A stretch of 64,000 bases of DNA from Oscheius tipulae. Taxonomy: Eukaryota > Nematoda > Chromadorea > Rhabditida > Rhabditidae. Below, piece by piece: positions 34,984-45,579 of the stretch (position 1 is the first letter of the stretch; each line of letters begins with the position of its first letter). Under the pieces are notes generated by a model. The model did no database searches. It saw only the letters and a list, made by a program, of their open reading frames with translations, and had not been told where the DNA came from. The stretch covers positions 4,092,001 through 4,156,000 of the forward strand of contig JASJZH010000003.1 in NCBI GenBank assembly GCA_037178975.1. The letters are read 5' to 3'. The position numbers and the translations under genes are program-made.

Positions 34984-36806
34984 ATGGTCAACGGACGTCG
35001 CGAATACTTTTGTACTTTCATCCTTTTCCTCATCAATCTCTTGAACTATGTAGATCGTGAGACAGTAGCCGGTATAAATGGAAATATTCTTCGAATACAA
35101 ATCTTTTAGGAGTACTGAATGAGGTCCAGGACTATTATAGGATTGACGACACCTGGGCAGGCCTCATCCAAACTGTTTTTCTGGTTTTCTTTGTAATTGG
35201 AAGCCCAATTTGTGGCTATTTGGGAGATAGATATAATCGAAAATGGGTCATCTGCTCTGGAATGCTAGTGAGTTTTCACACGTTCAGTTCAAATATTCTC
35301 TAGATATGGGTCTTGGCAGTCATTGGATCTAGTTTCTGTCCTCGCAACGTGAGTTTTTCTCTGAAAACATAGGGAAGGTACCGATTAAGATTTAGCTCTT
35401 CTGGTTGTTCATGCTTTGTAGGGGGATCGTGGGTATTGGTGAGGCGAGTTATTCAAATGTCTCGCCTTCAATGCTCTGTGATATGTTCACCAGTCCAATT
35501 AGAGAGCGGATCTACATGGTCTACTATCTGGCTGTGCCTTTTGGAAGGTCACATTCTTTTACTCTACTCAAGAAAATCCATTTTCAGCGGTCTTGGGTAT
35601 ATTGTCGGCTCGAACGTGTCAACCTGGACAGGTAATTTCCAGTGGGGCATTCGAGTAACCGGCATTTTCGGTTCGTTAGGCTCGTAGAAAATATCTGAAA
35701 CTGAACACTAGGTCTGGTTGGAGTGGTGGTTCTTGCGTTGTTTGTGGACGAGCCAGAACGAGGTGCATCCGACAGAACAGACTCGGCAACCAACACACTC
35801 CAGCCCAAGACACCTTCGTCTATCTGGAACGATATGTACTGTCTTCTAATCAAGTAAGTCCTAATCACGTTGCACAATCATTCTTGACATAGTCCGACCT
35901 ACATCTACTGTATTATTGGATACACCTCTTTAGTCTTCGTGGCAGGAACCATGCTGTGGTGGACTCCTTCGGCCGGAGAAAGACGGATGGCTTGGAAGAA
36001 GGGCTATAACTCAACAAAGGACCTACCCGGGCCCGATCAGGATCGAATCAACATGCTCTTCGGAGCGATAACTTGTGTCTCTGGAGTTATAGGTGTCGTT
36101 TTGGGTGTGATGTGGTCCGAGGTAGGCAAGACATTCAGTTCTGAAACTCTTACAGGCTTGGCAATCCGGCTGGCTCTTCTTTTCGTGTATCAAAACAAAG
36201 ACAGCTCCTGCACTTGTCTGTGCTCTCGGTTCCCTTTTCGCCTGTCCGCTCATGCTCCTCATTCTCTTGCTCAATAACGCCAATGCCACACTTCTATGGG
36301 TCAGTAATGATTATTTCTATTATATCTCTCTTATTCAGATCTTGACTCTCTTCTGCGTCACATTCACCTGTCTCAACTGGGGAATAAACGTCGATATTAT
36401 TATGAGTGTTGTAGCTCCTTGGAGAAGGAGTACGGCCTTCAGTTGGTTCATGTTAGCCTCCCATCTTTTTGGTGATGGTCCTGGACCTTATGCTGTGGGA
36501 GCAGTTCCTTCAAACATTTCTCCAAATAAAAAAGCTTCAGATATCCGATGCTGTCAAAAAGTCGGACTCCCCGGAAGACACTTACAAGTCACTGGTCGTG
36601 TCTTTCTACTGCCTAGTCGGATTGTTGGCCTTTAGCGCGGTCATGTACGTCATCACGGTGAGTTGAAGTAGGTCGAAACACAATTAATTCAGGCATATTA
36701 CATGCCTCGAGATCAACAACGGGTTCGCGAGGAAATTGTGAGAGAATGTGGCGGGACAGTAGAAGATGAAAACAAGGAGCGGTGGAGTTCTGTTGAACAT
36801 TTTTAA
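34984..36806 (+). CDS. spin: Spinster-type major facilitator transporter
   Basis: Late endosomal/lysosomal MFS transporter; Spns proteins export lysophospholipids, sphingosine-1-phosphate or sugars from lysosomes. It begins MVNGRREYFCTFILFLINLLNYVDRETVAG, then helices with the MFS loop motif YLGDRYNRKW and the family signature RGIVGIGEASYSNVSPS. About 12 hydrophobic segments and roughly 485 aa over about ten exons. It ends ENKERWSSVEHF at 36806, where the stop forms TTTTAATAAAA, so the poly(A) signal overlaps the stop. It is the middle of a same-strand run with PRCC and the four-helix protein downstream. The substrate cannot be told from sequence. Confidence 0.88.
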
Positions 36807-36953
36807 TAAAAACACGTCCTTTTACCAAGTCACAAGTCCTTTTGACACTGCTTATTTCTCGGCGATTATCCCTCTGCCTGCACCTGCTCATTATCTGCTC
36901 AGCTCCTTCTCTAGTCATTCCGCTTCTCTGAACATTTCTTCCGAACTTTTGTG

Positions 36954-38136
36954 ATGAAAGTTTCTATTCCCATCGATGAGAAAGTCCCGGAAATTCCCGA
37001 TATTCCTGTGGTCGAGATTGCTCCCAAACACTTCATAGCTCATCCAAGAGTGAAATGGATTTTCAGAGTTATTTTACTTGTACAACTTATATTGGTAAAT
37101 TTTTTGTTAACGTATGCTTCTATCAAGTTTTCAGAAAGTCTTGTGCATTGTATGGACAGTGACCGACTTGGAGCTGCGCTCTCGAGGACTCTTTCTCTAT
37201 GTACTCATTTCAGCAATCTATATTGCATCTGTTGGCAACATTTGGCTCTTTTACTTGAGTCGGTACAGACAACATCTGGTTTGTCTTTACTTCCTTTTGA
37301 GAGAGAACTAGTCATTGTGACACAATAAACCTAACAAACCACACAAAGTTCTGATTAGAGATGATTTCAGACGCTGGTCCGCTACAGGCCTCTATCTTTC
37401 ATTACATCAAAGTTTCTACTGTTGTGTCTGATTGTGAGTGGACCTATGTACTTTCTCGACCATCAATTACAGGACAACATCTGTTTCATAGCACCCACCT
37501 TCGCTCTTCAACGATTCAGCTTTACCGTCACCTTCCAAATAGTCGTGGCCTTCGTGCTCCTCGCTCTCGACATAATAGCAGTTCTGCTTCTGAACTTCTT
37601 CGAAGTCTGGAACTTCAAGGTTCTCAGCCCAATTACATCAGTTTATTTTTTTCAGCCGACGTGTGAGAAAGTAGCGCCGATCAGCTGTGACGAGGAGCTG
37701 AAAGATGGACTACTAAGGATAATGGAGTCGAGGGCATTCTACATCAAAATCAAGAATATTGGGGAGCAGGTTTGTTTCTCGAGCTCGTATATTCATTTCC
37801 TACAGCCAGTACATGGTCGTCTTCACATAGCTCGACACCATTTCCATAAAGACGACATTGTCAACGCTCGTCTCAACTTGGCCGAAGAACTAGATCCTGG
37901 AAAGGAGCTGACAGTTTGTCCCTTTATGAAACAAATAGAGATATTTCCAGATTGTCCCTTTCACACACTCTCGTCCCGGAACAGTGTCTATTGCCAATTT
38001 CCGATCCTTCGGAACAGATTCCGGAGTCATAGAGACGACCCTTTCTATCGGAAAGACGAGGCAGTACAGCTGCAGAAGAGTTGAAAAGTTTATGATTGTT
38101 CCATACAAGGTGGTAGTCGAGAAAACTAAAGAATAA
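36954..38136 (+). CDS. Unrecognised four-helix membrane protein, paralogue 1
   Basis: I do not recognise this family. The spliced frame starts MKVSIPIDEKVPEIPDIPVVE and gives four hydrophobic segments: VILLVQLIL, FLYVLISAIYIASVGNIW, FLLLCLIVSGPMYF and IVVAFVLLALDIIAVLLL. A soluble C-terminal domain of about 160 aa follows, with NIGEQPVHG and, after the last intron (GTTTGT to TTTCCAG), IVPFTHSRPGTVSIANFRSFG. The same architecture and motifs (LELRSRG, THS, FRSFG) occur in the gene on the opposite strand immediately to the right. ATG 36954 is preceded by a compact 147-bp gap from spin. The stop (38134-38136) lies in GAATAAAC and is 2 bp from the neighbour's stop. Confidence 0.75.
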
Positions 38137-38138
38137 AC

Positions 38139-39246
38139 TCATGCTGCCTGTTCAATTAGTTGATAGTTTTCAATCCGTTTGACACAAGATGCTGGGTTGT
38201 CCTTCTCATACACTCGAGTCTCGACCCTCTCTCCCAAATGATATCCAAAAGATCGAAGATTGATCTCTTTCGCTCCATTGAGTGAATGAGTAATCGGAAT
38301 CAGCTGAATGGTTATTTTGAAACGTTGGTCACGTTACCGTGGCAGTTGCTCCAGGTGAAATCCTCAACATCACATTGAAACAGACAGTCTCCTTCTCTGG
38401 CTCGATGAATCTTTTCAAGAATGCACGCCTTACAAACACAGTTCGTTGTACGGCGAGAGTCTTGTCAAGAAACTGAAACTTCGTAAAAGTTGTGTTCCTC
38501 TCACATTGCCGCCAGTATTCATCAGAACAATCTTAAAGGCGCCAGACTCTTTGATACTGAGACTACAAATGTTCTTGAGTTCATTCTCCTCGGTCCAGTT
38601 GATCAGTGAATATTTCTCGTCGTTCTCCAATGGCTAAAACACATAGGTTAACCAGATATACTCTTACATAATAATCTCTCGTATTCGCGTATTTGACTAT
38701 GAGGAAGGCTGCCCAGTTAAGGAAGAATACGATGTTTCCGATGGCAATACATCCCGGTAGCGTGTATTCGTAATGTTTCAGTATTATCGGCGAGAACATT
38801 ATGCAGAATTGATCCTGAACAGAGTCTATCTGATGCTCTTTTTACTTACAATGACATATAAGTACGGAAAAGGAGTGACGACGAAGTTCTTGCAGTCGAA
38901 TCGCATCATGGTCTGTATTGTTCTTTTAGCAAGGAAGTAAACCTGACCTCATAGGGTCGATAGTACATGGTCTTAAGCAGCCATACGTTGAAAATCGAAC
39001 TGAAATAAAAGAGGGCAAAGAAGACACAGAATCCAGTGCCTCTACTTCTAAGTTCCGAATGAGAGAGTACGAAACAAACACAAGCAATTTTCTGAATCTC
39101 CTGAGTATTAGAAAGTTAAGTTCACTTACAACCAAAAAATGTACGACTATGACAAATATTGTGAAGCGTTTGAAGAACGGCGTTGCCCGGTATTCGATCG
39201 GTCCACTTAGACCATTTGGGTCGACTGAATTGAAAGGAGGTATCAT
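38139..39246 (-). CDS. Unrecognised four-helix membrane protein, paralogue 2
   Basis: Inverted paralogue of the preceding gene. It begins MIPPFNSVDPNGLSGPIEY at 39246. The first hydrophobic segment is FTIFVIVVHFLV, and exon 2 reads CFVLSHSELRSRGTGFCVFFALFYFS, matching TVTDLELRSRG in paralogue 1. Another helix, CIAIGNIVFFLNWAAFLIV, is followed by a soluble domain containing KESGAFKIVLMNTGGN and, at the end, LIPITHSLNG, INLRSFGYHLGE and CVKRIENY, mirroring paralogue 1. Function unknown. The two genes meet tail to tail with stops 2 bp apart, so both mature transcripts must extend into the other's coding strand. Confidence 0.75.
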
Positions 39247-39436
39247 TCTTGGTCGAGAGCAGAAAGCTGAGAATGGGTAACCACGGCCAGGTGAAACCGG
39301 TTCTGATAATGCATTCAATCTAAAGCTTTCTTTGATTCGGTATTTCCTTCCAAGAAATTCCGATGATAGTTTGTTTGCGCCTCTTAGAAGGAGTGCTCAT
39401 CGTTTTTCAAGAGGGAGTGTTCCGTGGCAAAGTCGG

Positions 39437-39443
39437 TATAAAG
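39437..39443 (+). promoter_or_regulatory. TATA box of the two-ShKT gene
   Basis: TATAAAG 35 bp upstream of the ATG at 39472, predicting a very short 5' UTR. Confidence 0.55.
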
Positions 39444-39471
39444 CGTGAGTAAACATGATTCCGTGGACCTC

Positions 39472-39989
39472 ATGGCCTATGTCTACGTCTTAACTCTTGT
39501 CTTTATCTGTTCCCTACCAGCAGAGGGTTGCGATGATGCTATTCCAAAGTAAGTTGAATTGAAAGTCCAACTACATTGTCAGCTGTCAATCCTTCAAAGA
39601 CAATGGTTTCTGCGAGAGTCCGTTCTTTGCCAACTTCCGACTCCTCTGCCAACAAACCTGCTCACACTGTAACAGATGCGTGGACTACAACCCAATGTGA
39701 ATACAAAGACCGACCGACAAACGTATGAAATGTTACAATTCAGGTGTCCAGGTTGGGCTAGAAACAACTTCTGCAACAATCCTCTTTTGCGAAACCAGGT
39801 GCACATGTGTTCCCGATCCTGTGGATTGTGTGACTTTGGTGAGTCTTTCTCTCACTTAATAATATTATTTCACAGGTTCGTGCCCTATACAGGATCAGTA
39901 TGGACCATGCAGGACTGGAATGAGCTGTCCCCGCGGCTTCGTATGTGCCAAGTACGCTCTTCCAGTGCCAGTCTGTTGTCCACTTTGAT
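39472..39989 (+). CDS. Small secreted protein with two ShKT domains
   Basis: Signal peptide (MAYVYVLTLVFICSLPAEG) followed by two ShKT modules. The first is PNCQSFKDNGFCESPFFANF through CQQTCSHC; the second is MCPGWARNNFCNNPLLR through CSRSCGLC. A short Cys-rich tail with CRTGMSCPRGFVCA and VCCPL ends the protein at 39989. Three to four short introns; about 130 aa. ShKT modules are six-cysteine folds found in many nematode secreted proteins, some of which bind potassium channels, but most have no known target. A TATA box precedes it. First plus-strand member of the secreted-protein cluster. Confidence 0.8.
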
Positions 39990-40213
39990 AGTGCAGCTTT
40001 CGATTGCTCAGATCTCTTTGACAAGATAAAATCTCTCAGTTGGATATCATTCAATAAATGTTTTCTCTAACTAACTTTCTGTGCCCTGAAAAAATGATTA
40101 TTGCAATAGCCTGCGCCGAGATGACCCTTCTCCTGAAACGTGCGAAGAAGAGCGAGCAAGCAAACATGCTGTATATTTGGCCAAAGAGTGTGTGTAATCA
40201 TCTGCCTCCGACA

Positions 40214-40220
40214 TATAAAT
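40214..40220 (+). promoter_or_regulatory. TATA box of the sushi/C-type lectin gene
   Basis: TATAAAT followed by AGCC, 42 bp upstream of the ATG at 40256. Confidence 0.55.
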
Positions 40221-40255
40221 AGCCAAGAAGGCTTGTCAAGGAGTGGTCAGTTGTC

Positions 40256-41725
40256 ATGTATCCTCTCCTTTTTCTCCCGACCGTTTTTGCCGCCAAATGT
40301 CTAACTCCCGAGGTCAGAGACGGTAGTCGACTACTTTTAGGTGATCAAGAAGATTCCAAGTCCTTTTCTCCTGGCGATGCTGTTTTCTTCGAGTGAGACT
40401 CTTTACTTTTGGGTACGACAAGTTTATATAGATGTGTTAATGGAATGTCAGTCCAGCCAATGGCCTTTCAGTACGTCCCAACACAATCTGGGCAAGCTCT
40501 CACCTTTTCTCATAAGAGGACTTGCCAGGAGGACGGCACTTGGAGTGGAGAGCCATTGATTTGTGGTTCACTAGTCGACTATCCCTTTGTCAAAACTGTC
40601 AGTTTGGGCATTATTTGTCTCAAATCGAAGATGTTTAGCAATCAGGAACGTGCAATCCAATGAAGGGATCTTGCAAGAAGGCCACTTCTTGGTGAACAGA
40701 ATTTTCAAATCAGATAAACAATTCCTTCAGGGAGGTGACTTTTGCCGATTCTATCGACGTAGATGCCGTTCGTGTTCTACCACTTCCAGAGTACGCGGAC
40801 GAGTATGTCTCTTTAAAAAATATCAAAATGACTGTCGAAATCTTCAACTCGACAGGCCAATCCGCCGCATGCCCATTCCAAGGTGACTCCATCCGTAGTT
40901 CGACATGCCAATTCACCGGAGCTGTCCAAGTTAAGCTCACTAGCGATGTCGCTTTCTTGTTCAGCCAGTTGGCCATTATTTCGACCACTTACAGTGAGAG
41001 AACGTAATATTATTCATAAACAATGTTCAGGAAAGTTTGAGGGCTCTGCAGCCTACTTCTCTCTACAGAACGCCTTTGTTCTGAGCAAGACCAAAAAGAG
41101 CTACGAGGCTGCCAAGGAAGATTGTGCCCAAATTGGTGGAGAGTTACTTGAAAGTTATACTGACAAAGAGTGGGATACGATAGAGAAGGCTCTGGAACAT
41201 CAAGTATCGGAGAATCAGTCCAAGATCAAGGATCCCATAATGCTCCAAAAAGAGCCGAGATGGATTGGCCAGTGTGTATTCGTTCCAAACTTATGAAAAT
41301 CGGTTCAGGACTATCCACAAAACGAGGTATCTGGAGATATGAGTCTGGTACTCCCTTGAGTAGAACCAACCAGCCAAATGTGACATTCAACGACAGACCA
41401 GCTGCTGGTTTCTCGGTCACAATATCCGGCAAGAACTGGGGCTGGAAGATTGCCCGCCAAAACGAACTCAACTTCTACCTCTGTCGACTGAGTTAGTCTC
41501 ACTTTGAACTTCTTTACTATTAAACTTACAGCTTCTCCACGCTTGGTCTGTCCGTATCCCGGATCTCCCGAAAATGGCTACATCGTCAACCAGAAGCTGA
41601 ATTCGTTCGTTGCTTACAAATGTCTCAAAGGCTATGAGCTCGTGGGAGAAGCAAGAAGACTCTGCAATCGAGTGACCGGCGAATTTGAGCCCATCCTGCC
41701 AAAATGCGTCAAATGGGGATTTTAA
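40256..41725 (+). CDS. Secreted sushi - C-type lectin - sushi protein
   Basis: Signal peptide (MYPLLFLPTVFAAK), then a sushi/CCP-like module with CQEDGTWSGEPLICG, then a region with Cys-flanked beta strands (FADSIDVDAVRVL to CQFTGAVQVKL) that I cannot name. Next is a C-type lectin-like domain: AAYFSLQNAFVLSKTKKSYEAAKEDCAQIGGEL, then PRWIGQ, NWGWKIARQNELNFYLC. A final CCP module follows (LVCPYPGSPENGYIVNQKL through CNRVTGEFEPILPKC) and ends KWGF at 41725. The EPN/WND calcium-sugar motifs are not evident, so sugar binding is doubtful. Nematode CLEC proteins of this type are often extracellular or immune-induced. Exon edges around 40340-40720 and 41290-41340 are approximate. Confidence 0.78.
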
Positions 41726-41841
41726 GCATGTCTTCCTTCTGCTTGGAACTGTCTGTACATTTTGTAAATGAATAAATTATGATGTCTTCAAGTTATCTTT
41801 ATCGCTATCGATTCCGACTGATAAAGCCAATCGAGCCCAAA

Positions 41842-43112
41842 ATGCTGCTGCTTTTTATCGTCATCAGTTTCTTCCCACAGACTCAATCTCTGGGTTGTGC
41901 CAACACGGGTTTAGGAAGTTGAACCGCACTCTAAATCCATAACACATTCATTTCAGTTTGTTTAGAGGGCAAATGCCCTGCCGGATATGTCTGCGTAGAT
42001 GGAACTCAAACAGGTGCTGTTTCGTTTTGCTGTGATGCCTCTCTCGTCACATGCGACAACATGTTCGGACGTAGGTTTGGCTCAAAATGAGTAACATTTG
42101 ATAAACTGATGTACTACGCGGAGCGCACTTTTCATTAGGCCCAAACCCATCAAAGTACTTGCAGTTCCAAGCTTTCTAGGCTTTTATAATTGCTAGATAC
42201 TCGTCTTGAGTTACACAAACAAAAATTTCTTTTTTTATTAGTCATTTCGACTAGTGCCTAGAGGAAAGTGCACCCCGTGTACATATACACGAACCTATCT
42301 TTTTTGTTGGGCATACTTTGTAAGTAGAAGTAATGCTATCGCTCTAAGCGCTCAATCAAAGTTAGAACCTCCTTTCTTTGAAACTTTCCCGGTTTCTATA
42401 GCCTTCTATCAGCCCGTCATAACCTTTCCGTCTCACTTCAACCTGTTCGCATGGTTATCTCTAGTCGATCTACCGTGACTGGAGCAACCTCAAAAAAGCC
42501 ATCTCCCAAACTGACTCTATTTGATTTGACTTGCCAACGATTAGTTCGCGCACAAAGTAATTGTCTCTAATTGGCAATAATGACAGACACACAGATAGAC
42601 AGAAAACAGACTAGAGGACAATTTAAAATATCTTCCAGCCTGTGTGGCCGGAGCATGCCCAGGCAATTCGACTTGTGGGTATCAGAACCAGTGCTGTCCA
42701 ACCAGCTGTCCCAGTTCTCAGATTGTTGGACGTGAGTCCTCTTTCCTACATTCAGAGAGAGCAATATTCAGTATGTGTGAATGGTTATTGCTCGGCTTCG
42801 TCCACTTGTGTCGGAGGTTACTGTTGTGCCAGTTCAATCCAACCACAGTGCCAAAATAGCTTAGGACGTGAGCTTCTAAACCGAAAAAAAACTATAGTGT
42901 CCTTCAGCCTGTATTGGTAACAAGTGTGCTGCAGGATACGTTTGTGATGGATCACGCTGTTGCTGTGCTGATAGCAATGATAGGTACAGTGTTCTGGATC
43001 AGAAAGACCAACTTCCAGATGCTCCGATTGGGCGAAGGAGGGATTCTGCAACAGCACCATCTTCACTGCTCAGGATAAACTCTTGTGTTCGAAGACTTGT
43101 GGTCTCTGTTGA
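41842..43112 (+). CDS. Secreted Cys-rich repeat protein ending in a ShKT domain
   Basis: Signal peptide (MLLLFIVISFFPQTQSLG), then four short cysteine modules encoded by separate exons: CLEGKCPAGYVCVDGTQ, CVAGACPGNSTCGYQNQCC, CVNGYCSASSTCVGGYCC and CIGNKCAAGYVCDGSRCCC. The last exon provides a ShKT module, CSDWAKEGFCNSTIF through CSKTCGLC, stop at 43110-43112. Reading it needs an intron from GTACAG to TTCCAG near 42984-43018. The repeated C-x-x-G-x-C-x(3-6)-C pattern resembles CC/EB-type modules; no function is known. One intron (about 42075-42637) is exceptionally long for this locus and contains a fragment similar to the dispersed repeat's GACAGACA stretch. Confidence 0.7.
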
Positions 43113-43148
43113 CTTGACTTATTCAGAAAGATTAAAGATAAAAAGGAT

Positions 43149-44440
43149 TCATTGTGGTCCCCAGAAATACGGGCAGCAGACGGGGCCGTTGGAGACGGAT
43201 CGTTCACAGATCAAATCTTTTCCCGAGCAGTCGCTGTCTACTTGACATGGTCCAAATCCATTTGTGGAGTTACAAACCTGAAAAAAGTCACAAGGACAGA
43301 GATCTGATTAACCTGCACCACAGTCCGATCCAAAAATCTGTCAATTGTTGCGGCACCATAGCTCTCCATACAGTTTTGATTTATGAAACTGAATTCGGAG
43401 GCAAGATTTCCATTCAGTTCAAAGTAGTACATAAGATAGCCTTGTCTATAAAATCAGTCAGGAATGCGAGAGACACCCACACTGCTATAGATGAGATGAG
43501 TTTCCTCATGTGCAATGGGCTCCCATGGGCTTCTAGAAGGATGTGACATACCTTCATTTTTTCCAGAAATATTGGGAGTTGAGTCAGTTCGATTCCTTCC
43601 ACATCCATTTTTAAGATCTCTGCATAAGTATCGCCGTTTGATAGGAACAGATCCTCTGATGGAATTTTTATGTTCGAAGTGCTTCTCTGAACCAACCGAT
43701 TGTGGATTCGGATCTCGATGCGTTTGTCCTGTTACTAATCATAACTTTGTGTAGTTTCCCATTAATAGCTTTGTATTTAAGCGTAGTCTCCAAACGCTGC
43801 TGCACCTGAAACTCGGTGGAAAGTTCTCAAAAGAAGCCTCACCATGTCGTATCCATACAATTTGCACATATACTCCGTAAACTGCTGAATTTCCATATCG
43901 AAGGATATTTCATTGTTGAGTCCAAGAGAATAGATGCTGCGATCATGATTTTTTTTTAGGAGTTTTCTTCAACTTGCCTGCAGTTGTTCTTCGGCAAAGC
44001 CCACGGATTACAGATCCACTTTCCTCCATCTCCCACAGCACCGACTCTCACCAAATTGGGACAATGTACCTCCGGAACGAGAATCTTATACATCTCAAAG
44101 TTCAACGAGGTTATTTTTTTCAAGGCCTCAATACGAAGAGGAGACTGTTTCTTGTAGAACTCTCGGACCAATTCAAAGTTGGCTTGAGAGTTGGGTCCGA
44201 TTGTTAGAAGTGGCATCGTGTAGATCTTTTGAGGATTTTGAAAAAGAAACCAGGTGAAGAGGACAATGAAGAAGACGAAGAGGAAAACTTTGACCAAGAA
44301 CTAAAACACTGCAAGTTTTGACATTTCAAACCGTCTGAGCCAATATACGAATTTTAGCGGAATACACTTTTTAACCTTTTTACTTTTTCCGAGAGAGTTC
44401 ATCGGCTAAGTGATAAGTAAGTAGGGCCTACCTGTTTCAT
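43149..44440 (-). CDS. METTL24-like membrane-anchored methyltransferase with Cys-rich tail
   Basis: Type II membrane protein: an N-terminal anchor ([18 protein letters not shown]), then a lumenal domain of the Methyltransf_22/METTL24 type. Its signature [14 protein letters not shown] is followed by [15 protein letters not shown], and later [10 protein letters not shown], the usual FkbM/METTL24 acidic motif. The last exon adds about 40 residues with [14 protein letters not shown] and VCCP, not part of the methyltransferase fold. The first exon may be only 9 nt (ATGAAACAG, 44432-44440) spliced to a second exon after TTTTAG; otherwise it starts at Met 44297. It lies inside the secreted-protein cluster, opposite in strand to its left neighbours. 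Substrate unknown. Confidence 0.75.
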
Positions 44441-44713
44441 TGCAATCTCGTAAAAACAGTAGCAGTATGTACCATCGATCTATCCACAAAGGCCATGTCC
44501 ATCAGCAAACAATGGCTGTACAAGCAGTCTTTCTGACCCGTTCACAAATCATAGTACTCAATAGAGAGGGCCGATAAAAATTAATAAAATTGTCAGGGAC
44601 TCAGTTAACAGAAATCTCGCCCGCTTTTTTATTTTTGGCTGGTCAAGCCAAATGACTCGTCTCTTGCTTCTTTTCTAATCTAGTATTATTACTAAGCGGA
44701 AGTCTCCATCCGT

Positions 44714-45579
44714 CTAGCAGAGATTGCAGGACCTGGCGCAGTAAGATCTTTTTTGGGTAGCCGAATAGAAGGTACTGCTGCAGAATCCATTCCTGACCCA
44801 GTTGGCACAGCTAAATCGTCTTAACTGAAGTGTTTATGATTCACTTACTTTGAATTAGTGTCGACTGCTGTTGCTGTACAACCAATAGTTGCAGACGTCG
44901 TGGACGACGAGCAGAGACCACAGGTTCTCTGACAGTTGGTAGCAACAAAAGACTCGAGTCCTCTGGTCAAACACATGGTTGGTTGTGTGGCACAGTCAGG
45001 AGCAGCATCGATACATCCTCCGAGAAGACAGAATCCACAAGTGTTGGGACAGTCCGAGGCAATGATCGAACGCCAGTTGGGATCCCTACACATGGTGCGA
45101 GTCACAGTGCCACAGTTAATGCGAGGATCTAAAGGGTATTCTTGCTGATTGTTTAAGAGTCAGTATACAGGGAGCATTGGCGCAAGTGTAGGCCAATGTC
45201 TGACAGCAGAAACCGCATTGAAGAGGGCAAGTAGCAACAGCCATGTCCTTAACATCTTGACTGATCGGGTCGGTGACAGTTCCACTCGTGGTCTAAACAA
45301 TTTGTCTCCTTTTTTCCAATAGAGTACTTACGAAGCACTTTCCCGGTCTGTCATCAGTACCTCCAGCAGAAGGAAGAGCTGTTCCTACGGGATAAGAGAT
45401 AGCACATGCAGCTGGACTGAAGACGTTGTCACATCCTACAGCGTTTGGAGTGTACTAAACATTTGAATTGCTGAGTTTGTATACGATATACCGCTCCAGC
45501 CATGCTGCAATTGGTATCCGTTTGAGTGAAGCCTGCTTCAGCAGTGGCGACGAACAGAAGAGACAGGAGGGCGATCATT
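44714..45579 (-). CDS. Secreted ShKT-array protein A
   Basis: First of seven related genes. Signal peptide MIALLSLLFVATAEAG, then FTQTDTNCSMAGAV, a Cys-containing N-domain (VGCDNVFSPAACAISYP to CPLQCGFCC), then ShKT modules INCGTVTRTMCRDPNW to CPNTCGFC, GGCIDAAPDCATQPTMC to CQRTCGLC, a Ser/Thr linker, and after a last intron CANWVRNGFCSSTFYS to CARSCNLC, stop at 44714. About 230 aa and five exons. The central exons and an intron are almost identical to gene B at an offset of 3134 bp, while the ends differ, suggesting gene conversion. Secreted, target unknown. Confidence 0.82.
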
